Shown here: piece after piece, positions 46,637 through 57,503 of the stretch
How positions within the stretch are numbered: position 1 is the first letter of the stretch
Layout of the letters: every line of letters starts with the position of its first letter
Origin: Amylostereum areolatum
Taxonomy: Eukaryota > Basidiomycota > Agaricomycetes > Russulales > Stereaceae
Direction of reading: 5' to 3'
Assembly: GCA_012932865.1 (NCBI GenBank)
Contig: SAXG01000071.1
Location: 124,001-188,000, forward strand
DNA length: 64,000 nt
Position numbers and translations under genes: made by a program
Notes under the pieces: generated by a model
The model's database searches: none
Told to the model about the DNA's origin: nothing
Seen by the model: the letters and a program-made list of their open reading frames with translations, nothing else

Positions 46637-49596
46637 GGCGGGACGAGGTCAGGTCAGGCCACGCACACCGAAAGGAAGAAGAAGAAAGGGAAAGATCGGG
46701 GGCAACGAACCTCTTTTGTGGGATTAAAATTTATTGGGTGACGAAGGGCGGCGCGGGGCGGGCGAATGCGAGCGAAACGGGGAAGGGCAATTTGTTTTTT
46801 TTTTTCCCTTAGGGAGAGTTTGCGCAGCGTCACGCCAGGGGCCACGTTCGAAGGGATCGTCCAGGTGAACTCGATCGCTCCTTTCCCGGTATTCGGTTAC
46901 TCCTCCTTCCGGCGGTCGGTGCGGGACAGACTGAGACAACGCAGGCGACGAGGAGGAGGAGGAGGCGCAGACAGCGGCCACAGCGGTCAACGACCGGTGA
47001 CCCACCTCGGCACGTGATCCTCCCTCTCACGCAACCAGTCCGCCAGCCCCCCCTCCTTTTCCTTTTCCAGACCTCGGCTCCGACCGCCGGCTTTCCAACC
47101 CCCACCCGATCCCTCCATGTCGATTTATCTGATTGCGATCGCCCAAGTCAGAACGTCTCTCCAATGTTCCACACAACGTCACACATGCCCCCCCTCCTCT
47201 GCGCTCCTCCGCAGCCCGTCCACTTCGCCCCTTCGACCTTCCTCATCCTCGCCCCAGCCCCACCTCGACACGCTCCTTCTCATATGCATCAAGAAAAAAA
47301 GGTTTCGCCCGACCCGCCCCCGCGCATTGTTCGGCAATCGAGATCCCCAGATCCTGCGCACGCAAAGCACGCGCTCGAATTCGGAATCGGACTGCGAGCG
47401 ATGGAAGAAAAAGGTTCGATCGACCGTCCCCCCCCCCACCCCGCGTTGGAATAGCGACCCCGTCCTTTGCGTTGCCAACCCCACGCGCACGGCGGCGCGC
47501 CGTCGTCTCAGAGTGGTGATGATGATGCTTGCAGCGATCGCCCCGATCGGACGTCCCAAGCGTCCATGACGCAGAGGGGAGGCCATCCAACGTCCCTTCC
47601 GCCAACCCGGCGCGGGCCTTCGGGGCCACAGGTCCGACGAAGGCCCGCCGATGAGCCCGAGGGGGTCATGCTTCCGATCCGGCGACAGGAGTACTCTGGC
47701 CACCAGCACCTCCTCCCTCCCCCTCATACATATTAAAGTAGACGCGAGTGTAAGCACGTACCGGGCGATGTCGGAGAGATGAGGGCGGATCCCTCTTCAT
47801 GTGCCAGGACCCGCCGTGCTTCTAGCGATCCTCGCCTCCGTCGACCGCGGGCCCCCCGTCCGTCCTGGGCTGCACTCGCGAACCTAGTTCCCCCTCCGTA
47901 TCGCCCGCTGGGGATATGATCCCCGACCGCGTGGCGCGTTTACGACATCCCCCCCCGATCATCCCACCCTTGGACGCAGATCAGATCTGATCGACGGCGG
48001 CGACGGGGGGGGGGTCTTCTTCGAAAATGTTCGACTCGCGCATCGCGTGGCGGTTGACCTCAGACCTGACCCAACCCGTGCTCAACGTCACGGTGGGCTC
48101 ACGGCCCTCGCGAGCTCCCTCGGCGTTTCGCCAGCTCTCGCCTTCTTCTCCTTCTCCTTCTTTTTCTTTTTCTTTTTCTTTTTCTCGTTTTGTTTGAGCC
48201 CGTCCGTCCGAAATTTCTCTGCGCCACTTTCTGACGAGGTCGGAGTATCGGACGGGGTGCGCGCCGCGGCACGCGTCGAATCGGTCCCGTTCCTCGAGTG
48301 TCTTACATGGGCTCTTAGGCTAGGCTAGGGGAGGGGAGGGGAGGGGAGCGAGCCCTGTCACCCCACGCCAAAGTAGCGTCGCCCTCGAGTTCTCGTTCAG
48401 CACCCCCCCACACACTCCGACTCGGCGCGGCGCGTCTGATCGCGCCCCCCGCCGTGCTCGCCGCTCGGTACGTTCCACGTTGGTTCCACGCGCATTTTCG
48501 CCCCCCCCTCCTTCCTTCGTGAATGGAGTCGAGCCCCACAACTGTCAGCGCGCTCTTTTTTTCTTGAGTTTACCTGTGCGTGGTGCCACTCCGTGGAATC
48601 GCGCACGCGTTCACGACTGGCCGCAGTCGACCCTCTTTTCGACGAACGGAGGGAGGGAGGGAGGGAGGGTCGACCAGGCAACAGATTCGACCACGCTTTC
48701 GTTTCGTGCTCTCCACCGACCGCGCGCACGACCAGGCTTTGATCTGTGCCCCCAGGAGGATACGTACGTACGTAACTCTAATCAAGAAAGCCGATCCCTG
48801 CAACGCACCCTGATCCCCTCCCCCTTTCCTCCCGTTTTCGTCCAGTCGGTGACGGCATGATGCGCACGCTGCCCCGCTTTTGAAATTCGTGGGCGCACGA
48901 TGGCCGCATGTGGACATACATACATCAGAACGCGCCGCGGGCTGGGGTCGACATGAAGGGAGTCGAGTCGGCGGTGTGCGTATATATGTACGGCATCGTC
49001 GATCTATGTATCGTCCGATGCGTGACTTTTGACTGTGCACGCAGGCGAGCACGCTGGGCTGGGCGATCTAGAATGTCAGGGCGGGGGGGGGGGGGGAGAC
49101 GAGCCCCGAGTCCGAGTCGAGGGGAATCAAAGACGGGGAGGGATATCCTTGAGATGGGGGATGGACCTCGTGCACGCAGCTGGGATGCAGGGTGCAAGTA
49201 CTAGTATAGTAGCACTACATATGCGGCTCGGAATTTTGAAATGGCAGCTACGGCCCTGCGGTGGTGGGCCGATGCGTTGGTGTCTCGCTGTAAGGACGCT
49301 GCGACGCCGAGAGACGGTCAGCCTTTGCTGTGAACTTGTCACTCGGTTGCGTTGGCGCGAACGCCGTCTGGAGGCATTCGAGGTGAAGTGGCGACTGAGT
49401 CGTCAGGACCGCGGCGGACCGACGGGGGATGCCGAGGTGGATCACGTGCCCCCAAACGGGCTTGCGTTCGACGGGCGAGTCCGACTGAGAGACACTCAGA
49501 TTCAATTGAAGCCCCAGCCCCAGCCAAGTAGGTTTCTGCACTTACGCTCGGACTCGAATCGTGGTCTAGTCGAGAGCCGGACGAGCGCCCCCCAAG
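46637..49596. other. Long gene-free stretch (divergent regulatory region)
   Basis: Nearly 3 kb between the starts of the regulator (-) and MRPS17 (+). Every ORF on either strand is unconserved and low-complexity. Simple repeats: (CTTTTT)n at about 48145-48185, GAGGGGAGGGGAGGG near 48329-48348, GGGAGGGAGGGAGGG at about 48648-48668, TACGTACGTACGTA at about 48763-48776 and a poly-G run at 49082-49096. It may contain long 5' leaders, a noncoding RNA, or unrecognised small exons. Confidence 0.45.
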
Positions 49597-50048
49597 ATGC
49601 CCCCGATGACCCTCAACGGCATCGTCTCCAAGTGCGGATTCATGAACAAGACCGCGACCGTCACCGTCTCCCGATGGGTCGTCCACGACAAGACCGGTAA
49701 AGTCCGTCCCCGCCCCCGCTCGCTCGCACTCAGTCGCCCCTCCCTGACTCTGCTGTCCCACACAAACAGCGCCTCGCTCGCTCCAAAAAATACCTCGTGC
49801 ACGACGCCGAAAACCGTACGTCTCTCCTCCCATGCACACACACACACAACACACGCACCGACCCCCCCCTCCCCCCAGAACTCCGCCTGGACGACACGGT
49901 CGTGATCCGCAACTGCCCCCCCGTCTCCGCCCGCAAACGCTTCGCGCTCGACCGCGTGCTTCGCAGCCCAGAGCGCGAGCGCGCACAGGCGCACGCCGCG
50001 CTCGCCGCCGCGGCGACGCAGACGCAGACGCAGACGGTCGCTGCGTAG
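49597..50048 (+). CDS. Mitochondrial small ribosomal subunit protein uS17m
   Basis: Binds 16S-like rRNA in the mitochondrial small subunit. ATG 49597 gives MPPMTLNGIVSKCGFMNKTA (G-x-V-x3-x-MxKT pattern) and TVTVSRWVVHDKTGK. Exon 2 reads RLARSKKYLVHDAEN (RSKKY-HD motif); exon 3 reads ELRLDDTVVIRNCPPVSARK, then RFALDRVLRSPERERAQAHA. This is the classic uS17 OB fold (DxVxIxxCxPxSxxKxF). Three exons, about 105 residues. The second intron has a C-rich tract directly before its acceptor. An alternative start 9 bp on (MTLNGIV) is possible. The C-tail (AATQTQTQTVAA) is unconserved. Confidence 0.93.
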
Positions 50049-50716
50049 CTTGGGCGCGCGCCCCGGAGGGATACGTGCGCGCGGGGTTTTTGTCTTGGAC
50101 GTTGACTTTGCGTGGGGGAGGAAGAGGGGGATGTTGGGGGTTATCGAGTCGGGGTTCGCGTTCGCACGTTCCTGGTCTTTTCGTCCCGTCTCCAGCACGC
50201 CGTCCACTTCGTCCCACCCACACCCCACCCTTCGGACCCCCCGCTCGATATGCACCCCAAGGACTTTCTTTTACACGTACCTACACCCACGCAAACGCCT
50301 CATACATAATACTCTGCTTCTCTCCTCTCCTCCTCCCGACCGGTCCGTGTGCTCCAAATCTTGCGTCTATCATAATCGAGCATGCCCCCTGTTCTCCAGA
50401 GTCCAATATTATCATCGCTTGTTTCTGAGCACGGCCGTCCTGCCGCTGCCGCATGATGATGCATGATCGCTATGTACATACGGTACATAACATACGCGAA
50501 ATCCGGCGACGACGGTGTGAAGTTGCGCGCACTTTTTCTGTTTCTTTTTCTGGCAGACCTTCTGTCCTGTCTTCCCTTTTTCTTCTCTTTCCTTTGTCTG
50601 GAGTCTGGACCGGTGGCGTATGCAAGTACGTGCCACGCCTTTCCGAATCGGGCGTGGACCGCCTATTAGTATCGCAACCCACCCAGCGACCACCACCACC
50701 ACCACCACCGAATACG
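50049..50716. other. Spacer MRPS17 / SUZ-domain gene
   Basis: 670 bp, no conserved ORF. The (CCA)n run at about 50691-50709 lies just before the next ATG. Confidence 0.5.
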
Positions 50717-51544
50717 ATGAACGTCGCCACAGCGTCCACTGCCGACCCATGGGACGCCCCCATCCCCGTACGTCCCCTTTCCCAAATCCATATCCACATC
50801 CACATCCGCCCTCCGCTTCTCTCCACACATCTAACCGACGTCTGTGCCACCGCGCACAGGGCCCCAGCACGCACACGCACTCTCCCTCGCACTCGCACGC
50901 TCACTGGAAACCCGCGCCCCGCGCGCCCGCGCGCGTGCGCGACGCCTGGGACGACGAAGACGACGAGGGCGCGGACGAGGACGAGGCGCAGGACAGTCGG
51001 CAGATCTGGGAACACGCGTGCGTTCTTCCCCTCCCTTTGTCCCTCTCCCATCCCATCCCACCCCACCCCGTCCACAAACACCCGCTCGCCCGCTCACCCC
51101 GATCCGTACCCCCACAGGAACGCCCGCGCGCCCATGCCCCAGCTCATCCTCGCCCCCGGCCCCACCACCGTCCCCGTCCCCCCCGCCGCATTCCACACCC
51201 CGATCCAGATCCTCAAACGGCGCGCGCCCCCGTCCGCCGCCGCCTCCGCCGCCGCCTCGCCCGCCTCGACCCCGTCCGGCGCGGGCGCGGGCGCGGGGGA
51301 ATCGTACGCGGCGCGCGAGGCGCGGTACCAGGCTGCGCGGGAGCGGATATTCGCGGGGAGGGGCGAGGGGAAGGAGGTGGACAAGGAGGGGCAGGGGGAG
51401 AGGGGGGTGGATAAGGAGGGGGCGAGGGAGAGGGAGAGGGAGAAGGCGGGTGTGGTGCGGATGCCGAGGGGTCCGGAGGGGGAGGGGGAGGGGGGCGGTG
51501 TGAGGGGGTTCGGGAAGCGCGGGCGGGGGAGGGGACGCGGGTAG
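50717..51544 (+). CDS. SUZ-domain RNA-binding protein
   Basis: Short protein beginning MNVATASTADPWDAPIP. Exon 2 carries a His/Ser stretch and VRDAWDDEDDEGADEDEAQD-SRQIWEHA. Exon 3 reads MPQLILAPGPTTVPVPPAAF, then IQILKRRAP, and the SUZ core SYAAREARYQAARERIFAG. It ends in an Arg/Gly tail ([14 protein letters not shown]). The IxRRP...YxxREAxYxxARxRIF string defines SUZ, a small RNA-binding motif seen in SZRD1 and R3H proteins; the RG-rich end also fits RNA binding. It has three exons, about 200 residues, and sits 3' to 3' with the RPC34 gene. Confidence 0.85.
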   Translation: MNVATASTADPWDAPIPVRPLSQIHIHIHIRPPLLSTHLTDVCATAHRAPARTRTLPRTRTLTGNPRPARPRACATPGTTKTTRARTRTRRRTVGRSGNTRAFFPSLCPSPIPSHPTPSTNTRSPAHPDPYPHRNARAPMPQLILAPGPTTVPVPPAAFHTPIQILKRRAPPSAAASAAASPASTPSGAGAGAGESYAAREARYQAARERIFAGRGEGKEVDKEGQGERGVDKEGAREREREKAGVVRMPRGPEGEGEGGGVRGFGKRGRGRGRG

Positions 51545-51876
51545 GGCTAGCGATGGCGAGATCGTGGTCGTGGTTGTGCGGGGGAGGGCCGGGGGATGCT
51601 GATCGAGAGCGTACGGGGGGGGTGTAAGTAATAGCCAAGCATCTGTGTACTTAGGACTGTGTAGTACGGTCGTTTTGCGTGTAACAGCCAACTTCACATC
51701 GCTCGGTCAAGTACTGTAAATGCGTTCCTCCGAGCGTCCAGGAAGGAAAGCGAGTGCCATAAGGCCTGCTCTATATTTGCAGCATCGCGGCAAGTCGAGC
51801 AAGATCGTAAACCGGGCGCGAACGACCCACGATTAACGGTCCGAGTCAAAGTACAGTACAACTGATACTTATGGTA
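51545..51876. other. Spacer between convergent genes
   Basis: 332 bp of 3' flanks, no gene. Confidence 0.5.
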
Positions 51877-54016
51877 TCACTCCTCCGCGACGACGCCCTT
51901 GGCCAACCACTCCCCGAAATACTCGCACCCCCCCGGGCCCACAGGCCCCCCGTCCCTGCAGAAATCAAACACGGGACACCCGCCGCACGGCGCCTGCGAC
52001 CACCCCAGCGCCACGCGCTCCTGCCGCACCGCGCGGTAGACGTGCGCGCCGCCCGAGAACAGCTCGTCGAACGCGCCCGCGCCGCCGCCGCCGCCGGGCG
52101 AGGACGAGCGCGCGCGCGATTTCTTCGACTTGGACTTGGAGCGGGAGGCCTTGGACTTGGCCTTGGATTTGGATTTTGACTTGGACTTGGACTTGGACTT
52201 GGATTTGGAGCGAGAACGCGAGCGTTTGGAGCCTGCGTCCGAGTCCGCGTCTGAGTCCGAGTCCGATTCAGAGTCGCCGCTGCTGTCCGAGTCCGAATCC
52301 GAATCCGAGCGGGCCTTTTTGGAGGATTTCGACTTGGACTTGGACTTGGACTTGGACTTGGACTTGGACTTGGACCGTTTGGATTTCGATTTGCGTTTGG
52401 CGCCGTCCGTATCCGAGTCCGAGGCGGAGCCGTCGCTGCTCGCCTCGACCCTCCGCTTCTTCTTCCGCTCGTCCTCGCTCGCACTTGCGCCTGCGCCGCC
52501 GTCCTCGTCGGCGCTGTCCTCCCGCTTGCGCTTCTTCCCCTTGCCGCTCTTGCTTTTCCACTTGCCCCCGTCGTCCGAGTCGTCCGACGCGCCCTCGCCG
52601 TCCTCGCGCTTTCGCTTCTTCTTGCTCTTCGACGACGACGCCTTGGCCGATCTCTTGCGTTTTTTGCTTTTCTTCCGCCCGCCGTCCGAGTTCGAGTCCG
52701 AGTCCGAGTCTGAGCCTGAGTCCGAGTCTGAGTCCGAGTCCGAGTCCGAGCCGGAGGAGGCTGCGTTCGCGTCGTCGTCGCCTGCGCCCCACATGGCCGC
52801 GCCGAACGCGGGTAGCTGTCCGGTGAGAGGGGTTAGAACGTGTCGGTGAAGTGTGGCGGGAAGAAAAGCGCACCCTCTCGACCTCGCCGTCGAGGACGAG
52901 GACGTTGAGCAGCATCTCGACGTGCTCGTCGTTGAACTGCGTCTCCGTGATCTTGCTCTTCCCGAGGAAGTTGAGGACCTGTTGCGTGTTCGGGTAGGAC
53001 GGCGCGCCGGAGATCGGGTACAGCGGCTGCGACGCCGCCGGCGCGTCCTCCTCCGGTTTTTGTTTGGGGAAGGTCTGTGGCGGGGGTGAGCTGAGCGGTG
53101 CGGGAGGAGGAGGAGGGGAGAAGGGCGTACCCTGTCGCGAATAAAGCGCAGGCAGGCGCTGCAGAGCAGCTTGATGAATTCGGTGTCCAGTTCGTTGTCG
53201 GTGTACCACGGGCCGCCGGTGAGCTCGACGGAGGGTTCCAGGTGGGCCATCATGAAGATTTTACGCGTCGGATACTGTAACGCAGCCCGTGTTAACGATA
53301 CCGATGTCGGGGGGGAAAGACGGGACCGACCTTGACGCCCTTGACGGACTTGATCAGTTGCTTCTGCACGAGGGATTTCAGGCATCGGTCGAGGACGGTT
53401 TGGTGGAGTTCGGTTTTCGCCTTGAGATGCTTCGTCCAGATCCCTAGTCGAGATTGGGATGTAGGTCATCTGGGGGGGAAGTGGTGGGGCGGGGAAGCGA
53501 ACGTACCTTGGTTTCCGGAGGACTGGATGTGGCTCAGCACCATGTTTTCCTCGTCCGAGAGGCCCTTCTTGCTACGCGGACGTTAGCCACATATCGACCG
53601 CACAGAGAACCTGCAACGCACATGTCGAACTCCTCCTTCGAGACCGCTCTATACGAGAGTCCCGTCGAGTCTTGCCGCACCCTCAGCAATCCCTACAAAA
53701 AAACGCACAAAACACAAAATGAGCCCTTCGTCCGCGGGATAACGTTCGTTTCGTTCGCCTACCGCGCCCGACAGGAAGTTGATCGCCGAGATGCGTGCGC
53801 TGGCATCTGGAGCAATCGCGTCGATCTCTTTTTGTGACAGGGACTAGAAAAAAAGTAGAGGGGACGACGGGTGAGCGCTCTGTGCGTGGGACGGGTAGAA
53901 GTAGAAGGGGGAAAGCGTACTCTGCCTGCTTGGAGGACGGCGCGATGGATCTTGGTCTCTAGCGCGTTAGCTTTCCTTCCCGACGAGGACGATGAGCCCG
54001 CCTTCTTGCTCGACAT
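51877..54016 (-). CDS. RNA polymerase III subunit RPC34/RPC6 with giant SD/SK-repeat insertion
   Basis: Pol III initiation-subcomplex subunit that melts promoters and contacts TFIIIB. The start MSSKKAGSSSSSGRKANALE leads into winged helices: KIHRAVLQAG-SLSQKEIDAI, GLLRVRQDSTGLSYRAVSKE, DEENMVLSHIQSSGNQGIWT, KTELHQTVLDRCLKSL and VKGVKYPTRKIFMMAHLEPS. Then come VELTGGPWYTDNELDTEFIK-LLCSACLRFI, PNTQQVLNFLGKSKITETQF and MLLNVLVLDGEVERLPAFGA. A roughly 240-residue insertion follows (about 52090-52790) of SDSDSD, KKRKR and KSKSKSKS repeats. The protein resumes with the Fe-S end: FDELFSGGAHVYRAVRQERV, then PCGGCPVFDFC...GGCEYFGEWL, four cysteines as in human RPC39. The frame is continuous through the insert, which is one long exon, so it is probably translated as a disordered loop before the cluster. 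Confidence 0.93.
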
Positions 54017-54217
54017 GGCGTAAAGACGTTGGGCGCGTCGGCCGGTCCGCGAGGGAGGGGACGGAGGCGGTCGCAAATGAGAGCAGAACTGAAAGAAGAG
54101 AGTCGGAATTCAGAAATCGGCTAACTCGGTCATGTGATTCCACGTCATTGCAAGGACGTCGAGGACGAGGAGCGCGTTTCTCACCCCGACGACGACGACG
54201 ACGACGGAGAAGCTAAC

Positions 54218-55099
54218 ATGGGCTCGGTCACCGACGACACGCAGGCAAATCTCGAGCCTTACTTCGAAAAGACGGCGAACCGCGTTCGTTATGTCTTTGG
54301 CCGGTGCGTATCCAGTTGTATTCATCAGTCGTTCACGCGTTCGAGGCTGGTTAACGGCGCATCAGGGTGGAGGAGAACTATGCACGGCCGTTCTTCATCC
54401 TGTTCACGGCGATGTTCGTCAAATACCCGATATCCACCGTGCGTCGTCATCAGGCTGTCTGTCTGTGGCTGTCTTGCTGACCTCGAACGTTTAGACCTTC
54501 GTTTCTATATTCGCCGCCCTCAGCATCGTCCCCGCAGTCTCGTTCGTGTGAGCACGTCTCCTTCTACGTCCGTTTCAGACGGTACACGAAGCTTTCGCTT
54601 TCGTAGGACTCTGCTGTTTGCCACACTGGCAACAACGTTGGCCGTCGGGATCTTCCTCGCTCTGGTGGCGTACGCGGTGGTGTTCATGCTAGCAGGTGCG
54701 GCCGTCTTCCTTGGCGGGACCCGACGCTATGGCTGACGATCTATCCAGCGGGCGTCTTGCTCGCCATCCTCACGGTGGTCTTCTTCCTCTCCGCCTTTCT
54801 CACCTTCGTGATCGTCGGCCTGTATCTCTCCGTGCGGCTCTACAGCCTCGTCCGCGCTTCAGGCCGCGCCGGCGTCTCCGTCTGGGCAGAAGAGACCAAG
54901 AACACATTCAGCAGATCTCAGCCATCCCCCGATACGGATGATCATGGCACTTCGGGCTCGGAAGCTTCTGCGTTCACCAAGCTAGAGCACAGTGACACCG
55001 CAGTGGAAGAGGGTGCGTATCTCGTCGAGCTCTCCGTCGTATTCTCACTCACGCTCTCTATGTGTAGGTGACACAAGCGCGAATGCAACCGTTCGGTAG
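54218..55099 (+). CDS. Promethin/LDAF1-like ER membrane protein
   Basis: Starts MGSVTDDTQANLEPYFEKTA. After several introns it reads RVRYVFGRVEENYARPFFIL, FTAMFVKYPIST, TFVSIFAALSIVPAVSF, LLFATLATTLAVGIFLALVA and VLLAILTVVFFLSAFLTFVI. These are four closely spaced hydrophobic segments with little loop between, as in lipid-droplet assembly factor LDAF1 (promethin) and yeast Ldo proteins that partner seipin. The polar tail reads WAEETKNTFSRSQPSPDTDD and ends GDTSANATVR. About 210 residues over seven exons. Family assignment is by topology and general wording, not by a diagnostic motif. It is divergently placed to RPC34 with 200 bp between starts. Confidence 0.65.
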
Positions 55100-55422
55100 A
55101 GCTTCCTAATCCCTATGTGTATACTATTGACTCGTCGTAAACTGTATCCGCCATCTGTGTAATCTGATCTAAGTTATAGCGATGGCCGCCCCAAATCCCC
55201 CCACGACCGTCCTTAACCCGAAGAAAATTATCTAGTTACTCCCTGCGCCGTTCTCCTCCTCCCCTCCGGTGTCTAGCGTCTCGCTGTAACATGTCCGCTG
55301 ACCGCCCGAGGATAGCCCGTCGACGCCGTACTTACTCTGTCTAATTCACCGACCCTCCAGCCTCCGAAGTATAGCCCTTTGCTCGGTGGCAGCACTGATG
55401 CCTGAAACCTCGCGCTTGACGT
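55100..55422. other. Spacer before CBM1 gene
   Basis: About 320 bp of 3' flank and promoter, no gene. Confidence 0.5.
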
Positions 55423-55428
55423 TATAAA
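55423..55428 (+). promoter_or_regulatory. TATA box of the CBM1 gene
   Basis: TATAAA, 70 bp before ATG 55493. Confidence 0.65.
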
Positions 55429-55492
55429 TCGTCCTCGGGGCTTGACCTCAGGGGTTCCCTTCAAGCCCTCCTCACAAGCTTCCTCAGCTCCG

Positions 55493-56378
55493 ATGAACCT
55501 CTCCCTCGCACTTCTCGTCCTCTTTTCTAGCTCCGTGCTCGCCCAAACGACCGCTCCGCAGTATGGCCAGGTTAACACTGTCGCCCGTACTCATTTTCTG
55601 TAACTCACTGCCCCCACCCTAGTGTGCCGGAATAGGATGGACAGGCGCGACTACCTGCCCCAGTGGCTGGACCTGCACATACTCGAGCGACTACTACTCC
55701 CAATGCCTCCCTGGCGCGGCCGCACCCTCCTCCACGGGCGGCAGCGGGACTCCTACCTCAACCGGAGTCGCAACGGGTCCTACCCCAACCCTCGTCTCCG
55801 GCTGGTCCTTCATTCGTGCCGTCGTACGTCCCGCGTCCATCCTCCCCCACCGATTCACCCGCGACCCCATCTCTAGGAAGACCCCAACTTCCACCAATAC
55901 CTCCGAAGCGAGGTGCCCAACGCCGTCTCCACCGCCGTCCTGGGCGACCCCGTCGACGCCGCCCAGTTCGTCATCCAGGACGGCCAGCTGATCCAGTACG
56001 CGAACCTGAGCGCGTCCACGCCGCTGTACGCGATCGTCGAGGACCGCGCGAACAGCACCGTGATGAAGCTGGGGATTTCGTGGTCCGAGACGCCCGCGAC
56101 CGAGGGCACGTTCGTGTGGAGCGGGGACACGGTCGAGTGGTCGATCCCCACCATCGACAGGCCGGCCTTGAACGTAAGTTGGGCCCCTTTCCCTTCCAAA
56201 CGACCGTGCTGTAAACGAAGGCTAATGGCGGACGACGGCACAGGCCTGGCTCGTATGTCCCGACGCGGCCGGCAACAAGCTCATTTACATCAACCTGGGC
56301 CCCTACGACTACGAAACGCCGGCAGGATGCGCCGACGAGACCATCCACGCCTACACTGGCCCTTACCCGACCTCGTGA
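55493..56378 (+). CDS. Secreted protein with N-terminal CBM1 and unknown C-terminal domain
   Basis: Signal peptide [17 protein letters not shown], then a complete family-1 cellulose-binding module, [20 protein letters not shown] / [14 protein letters not shown], with four Cys and the three aromatic faces (W, Y, Y). A Ser/Thr/Gly/Pro linker ([20 protein letters not shown]) leads to a domain of about 150 residues: [98 protein letters not shown], ending [11 protein letters not shown] know of no named enzyme family with this C-domain; it may bind rather than cut polysaccharide. Four exons; the intron after YGQ is the usual CBM1 split point. Expression on lignocellulose is likely. Confidence 0.88.
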
Positions 56379-56555
56379 AGATCCCCGACTCGGACCCTGT
56401 CGCGGCGTGGTAGACATTGGAGCTGTGCGCCGATTCGGTGACGATTTGTGGAAATGACCAAAATGCCCGATCGATGCTTCGAGGTGCAGAGTACGTCGCT
56501 AAGATACTTTACATGGTGTTGATGTACATAAGTAAGAAGCAATGCTGGCAGTACT

Positions 56556-57104
56556 TTACACGTCTTGAACCACGCATTCGTAGCGCCTTCCCGCCATGAA
56601 TGCCGAGAGGTAGTCGCCCTCGAACGCCCGACTACGCGCGATCACGTCCTTTTCGATCTGCTCAGCACGCTCGGGCGAGAGGAGCGCGGCGACGATCTTC
56701 ATCATCCACGTCCTGCAGGTGATCGCGTGCTTGCGGTTCTCGTCGGCGGTGGGAAAGCTCTTCGTGAAGATCGCCCGGCAGGCCGCCCTGAAGTCTCCGA
56801 TCTCGGGGGGCGCGAGGTCGGCGATTTTGAAGCAGCCCAGGATCTGGGCGGTCGGGGCGCTCGATAGTCCGTTCGGCAGCGCCTGCTCGACGTAGGCCTC
56901 GCGACCGCGAACGTCCAGCGTCACGGCGGCCCAATGATGGCGCGTGCATGCGCCGGTGGGGTCGACGTGGAGGAAAGACCAGTGGAAGCTCCCTGCGAGC
57001 AGGGGCATGGTGCAGATGTAAAGGGCATCCGCCTCCACAGGGACGGACTTGAATTTCTGAGACATCGCCAGGGAGCGGGAGCCTGCAGCAGCCAGCTGGG
57101 TCAA
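56556..57104 (-). CDS. Hypothetical protein, basidiomycete type
   Basis: A single exon, 182 residues from ATG 57104, or about 169 if it starts at the internal MSQKFKSVPVEADALYI. Notable wording: GSFHWSFLHVDPTGACTRHH (a His/Trp strand), VTLDVRGREAYVEQALPNGL, AACRAIFTKSFPTADENR, CRTWMMKIVAALL and a final YECVVQDV. The HW...CRTW layout resembles small basidiomycete proteins of unknown function; the HW and CRTW could be papain/NlpC-like remnants, but I cannot support that. It is convergent with the CBM1 gene and head to tail with the tricalbin gene. Confidence 0.6.
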   Translation of the reverse strand: MTQLAAAGSRSLAMSQKFKSVPVEADALYICTMPLLAGSFHWSFLHVDPTGACTRHHWAAVTLDVRGREAYVEQALPNGLSSAPTAQILGCFKIADLAPPEIGDFRAACRAIFTKSFPTADENRKHAITCRTWMMKIVAALLSPERAEQIEKDVIARSRAFEGDYLSAFMAGRRYECVVQDV

Positions 57105-57503
57105 ACCAATGCTCTGACTTAGTTTACAGTCCAGTCACGCAGATCGTGGGGTATGCTCACACCGAGTGTTTCCCTGGACTGGAATGGGCGACGATCGATG
57201 AAGTTCCCTCTACAGCTGGTAGGCTGTCGTATGTAAGTACCAGTTGGCAGTGAGAAAGGACGCTACAAAGCATCGGCTGCCGCGTTGACGGCATATCCCG
57301 AGATTTATGACTCCAGAGTCCAAGATAGAGAAACCATAGAACAGCATCCACGACAACAGGTATGCGCTGAGCAATAGAGATACAGTGGAGAATAACACTG
57401 GCCGAGCATAGTACATAGCGCAGAGGGTAAGTATACAGTGAGCCACAACACAGTTCGCAATTCCGACGAGCCCGCAATCCAAAGTCCAGCACTGACAAGT
57501 AAC
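57105..57503. other. Spacer hypothetical gene / tricalbin 3' end
   Basis: About 400 bp. Only unconserved - strand ORFs, one with hydrophobic stretches (SVSLLLSAYLLSWMLF); I do not count them as genes. Confidence 0.45.

Noticed and set aside
50831..51697. 288-residue - strand Pro/Arg-rich ORF
   Set aside because: Antisense to the SUZ-domain gene.
57157..57498. - strand ORFs with hydrophobic stretches
   Set aside because: Overlapping unconserved frames in a 3' spacer.
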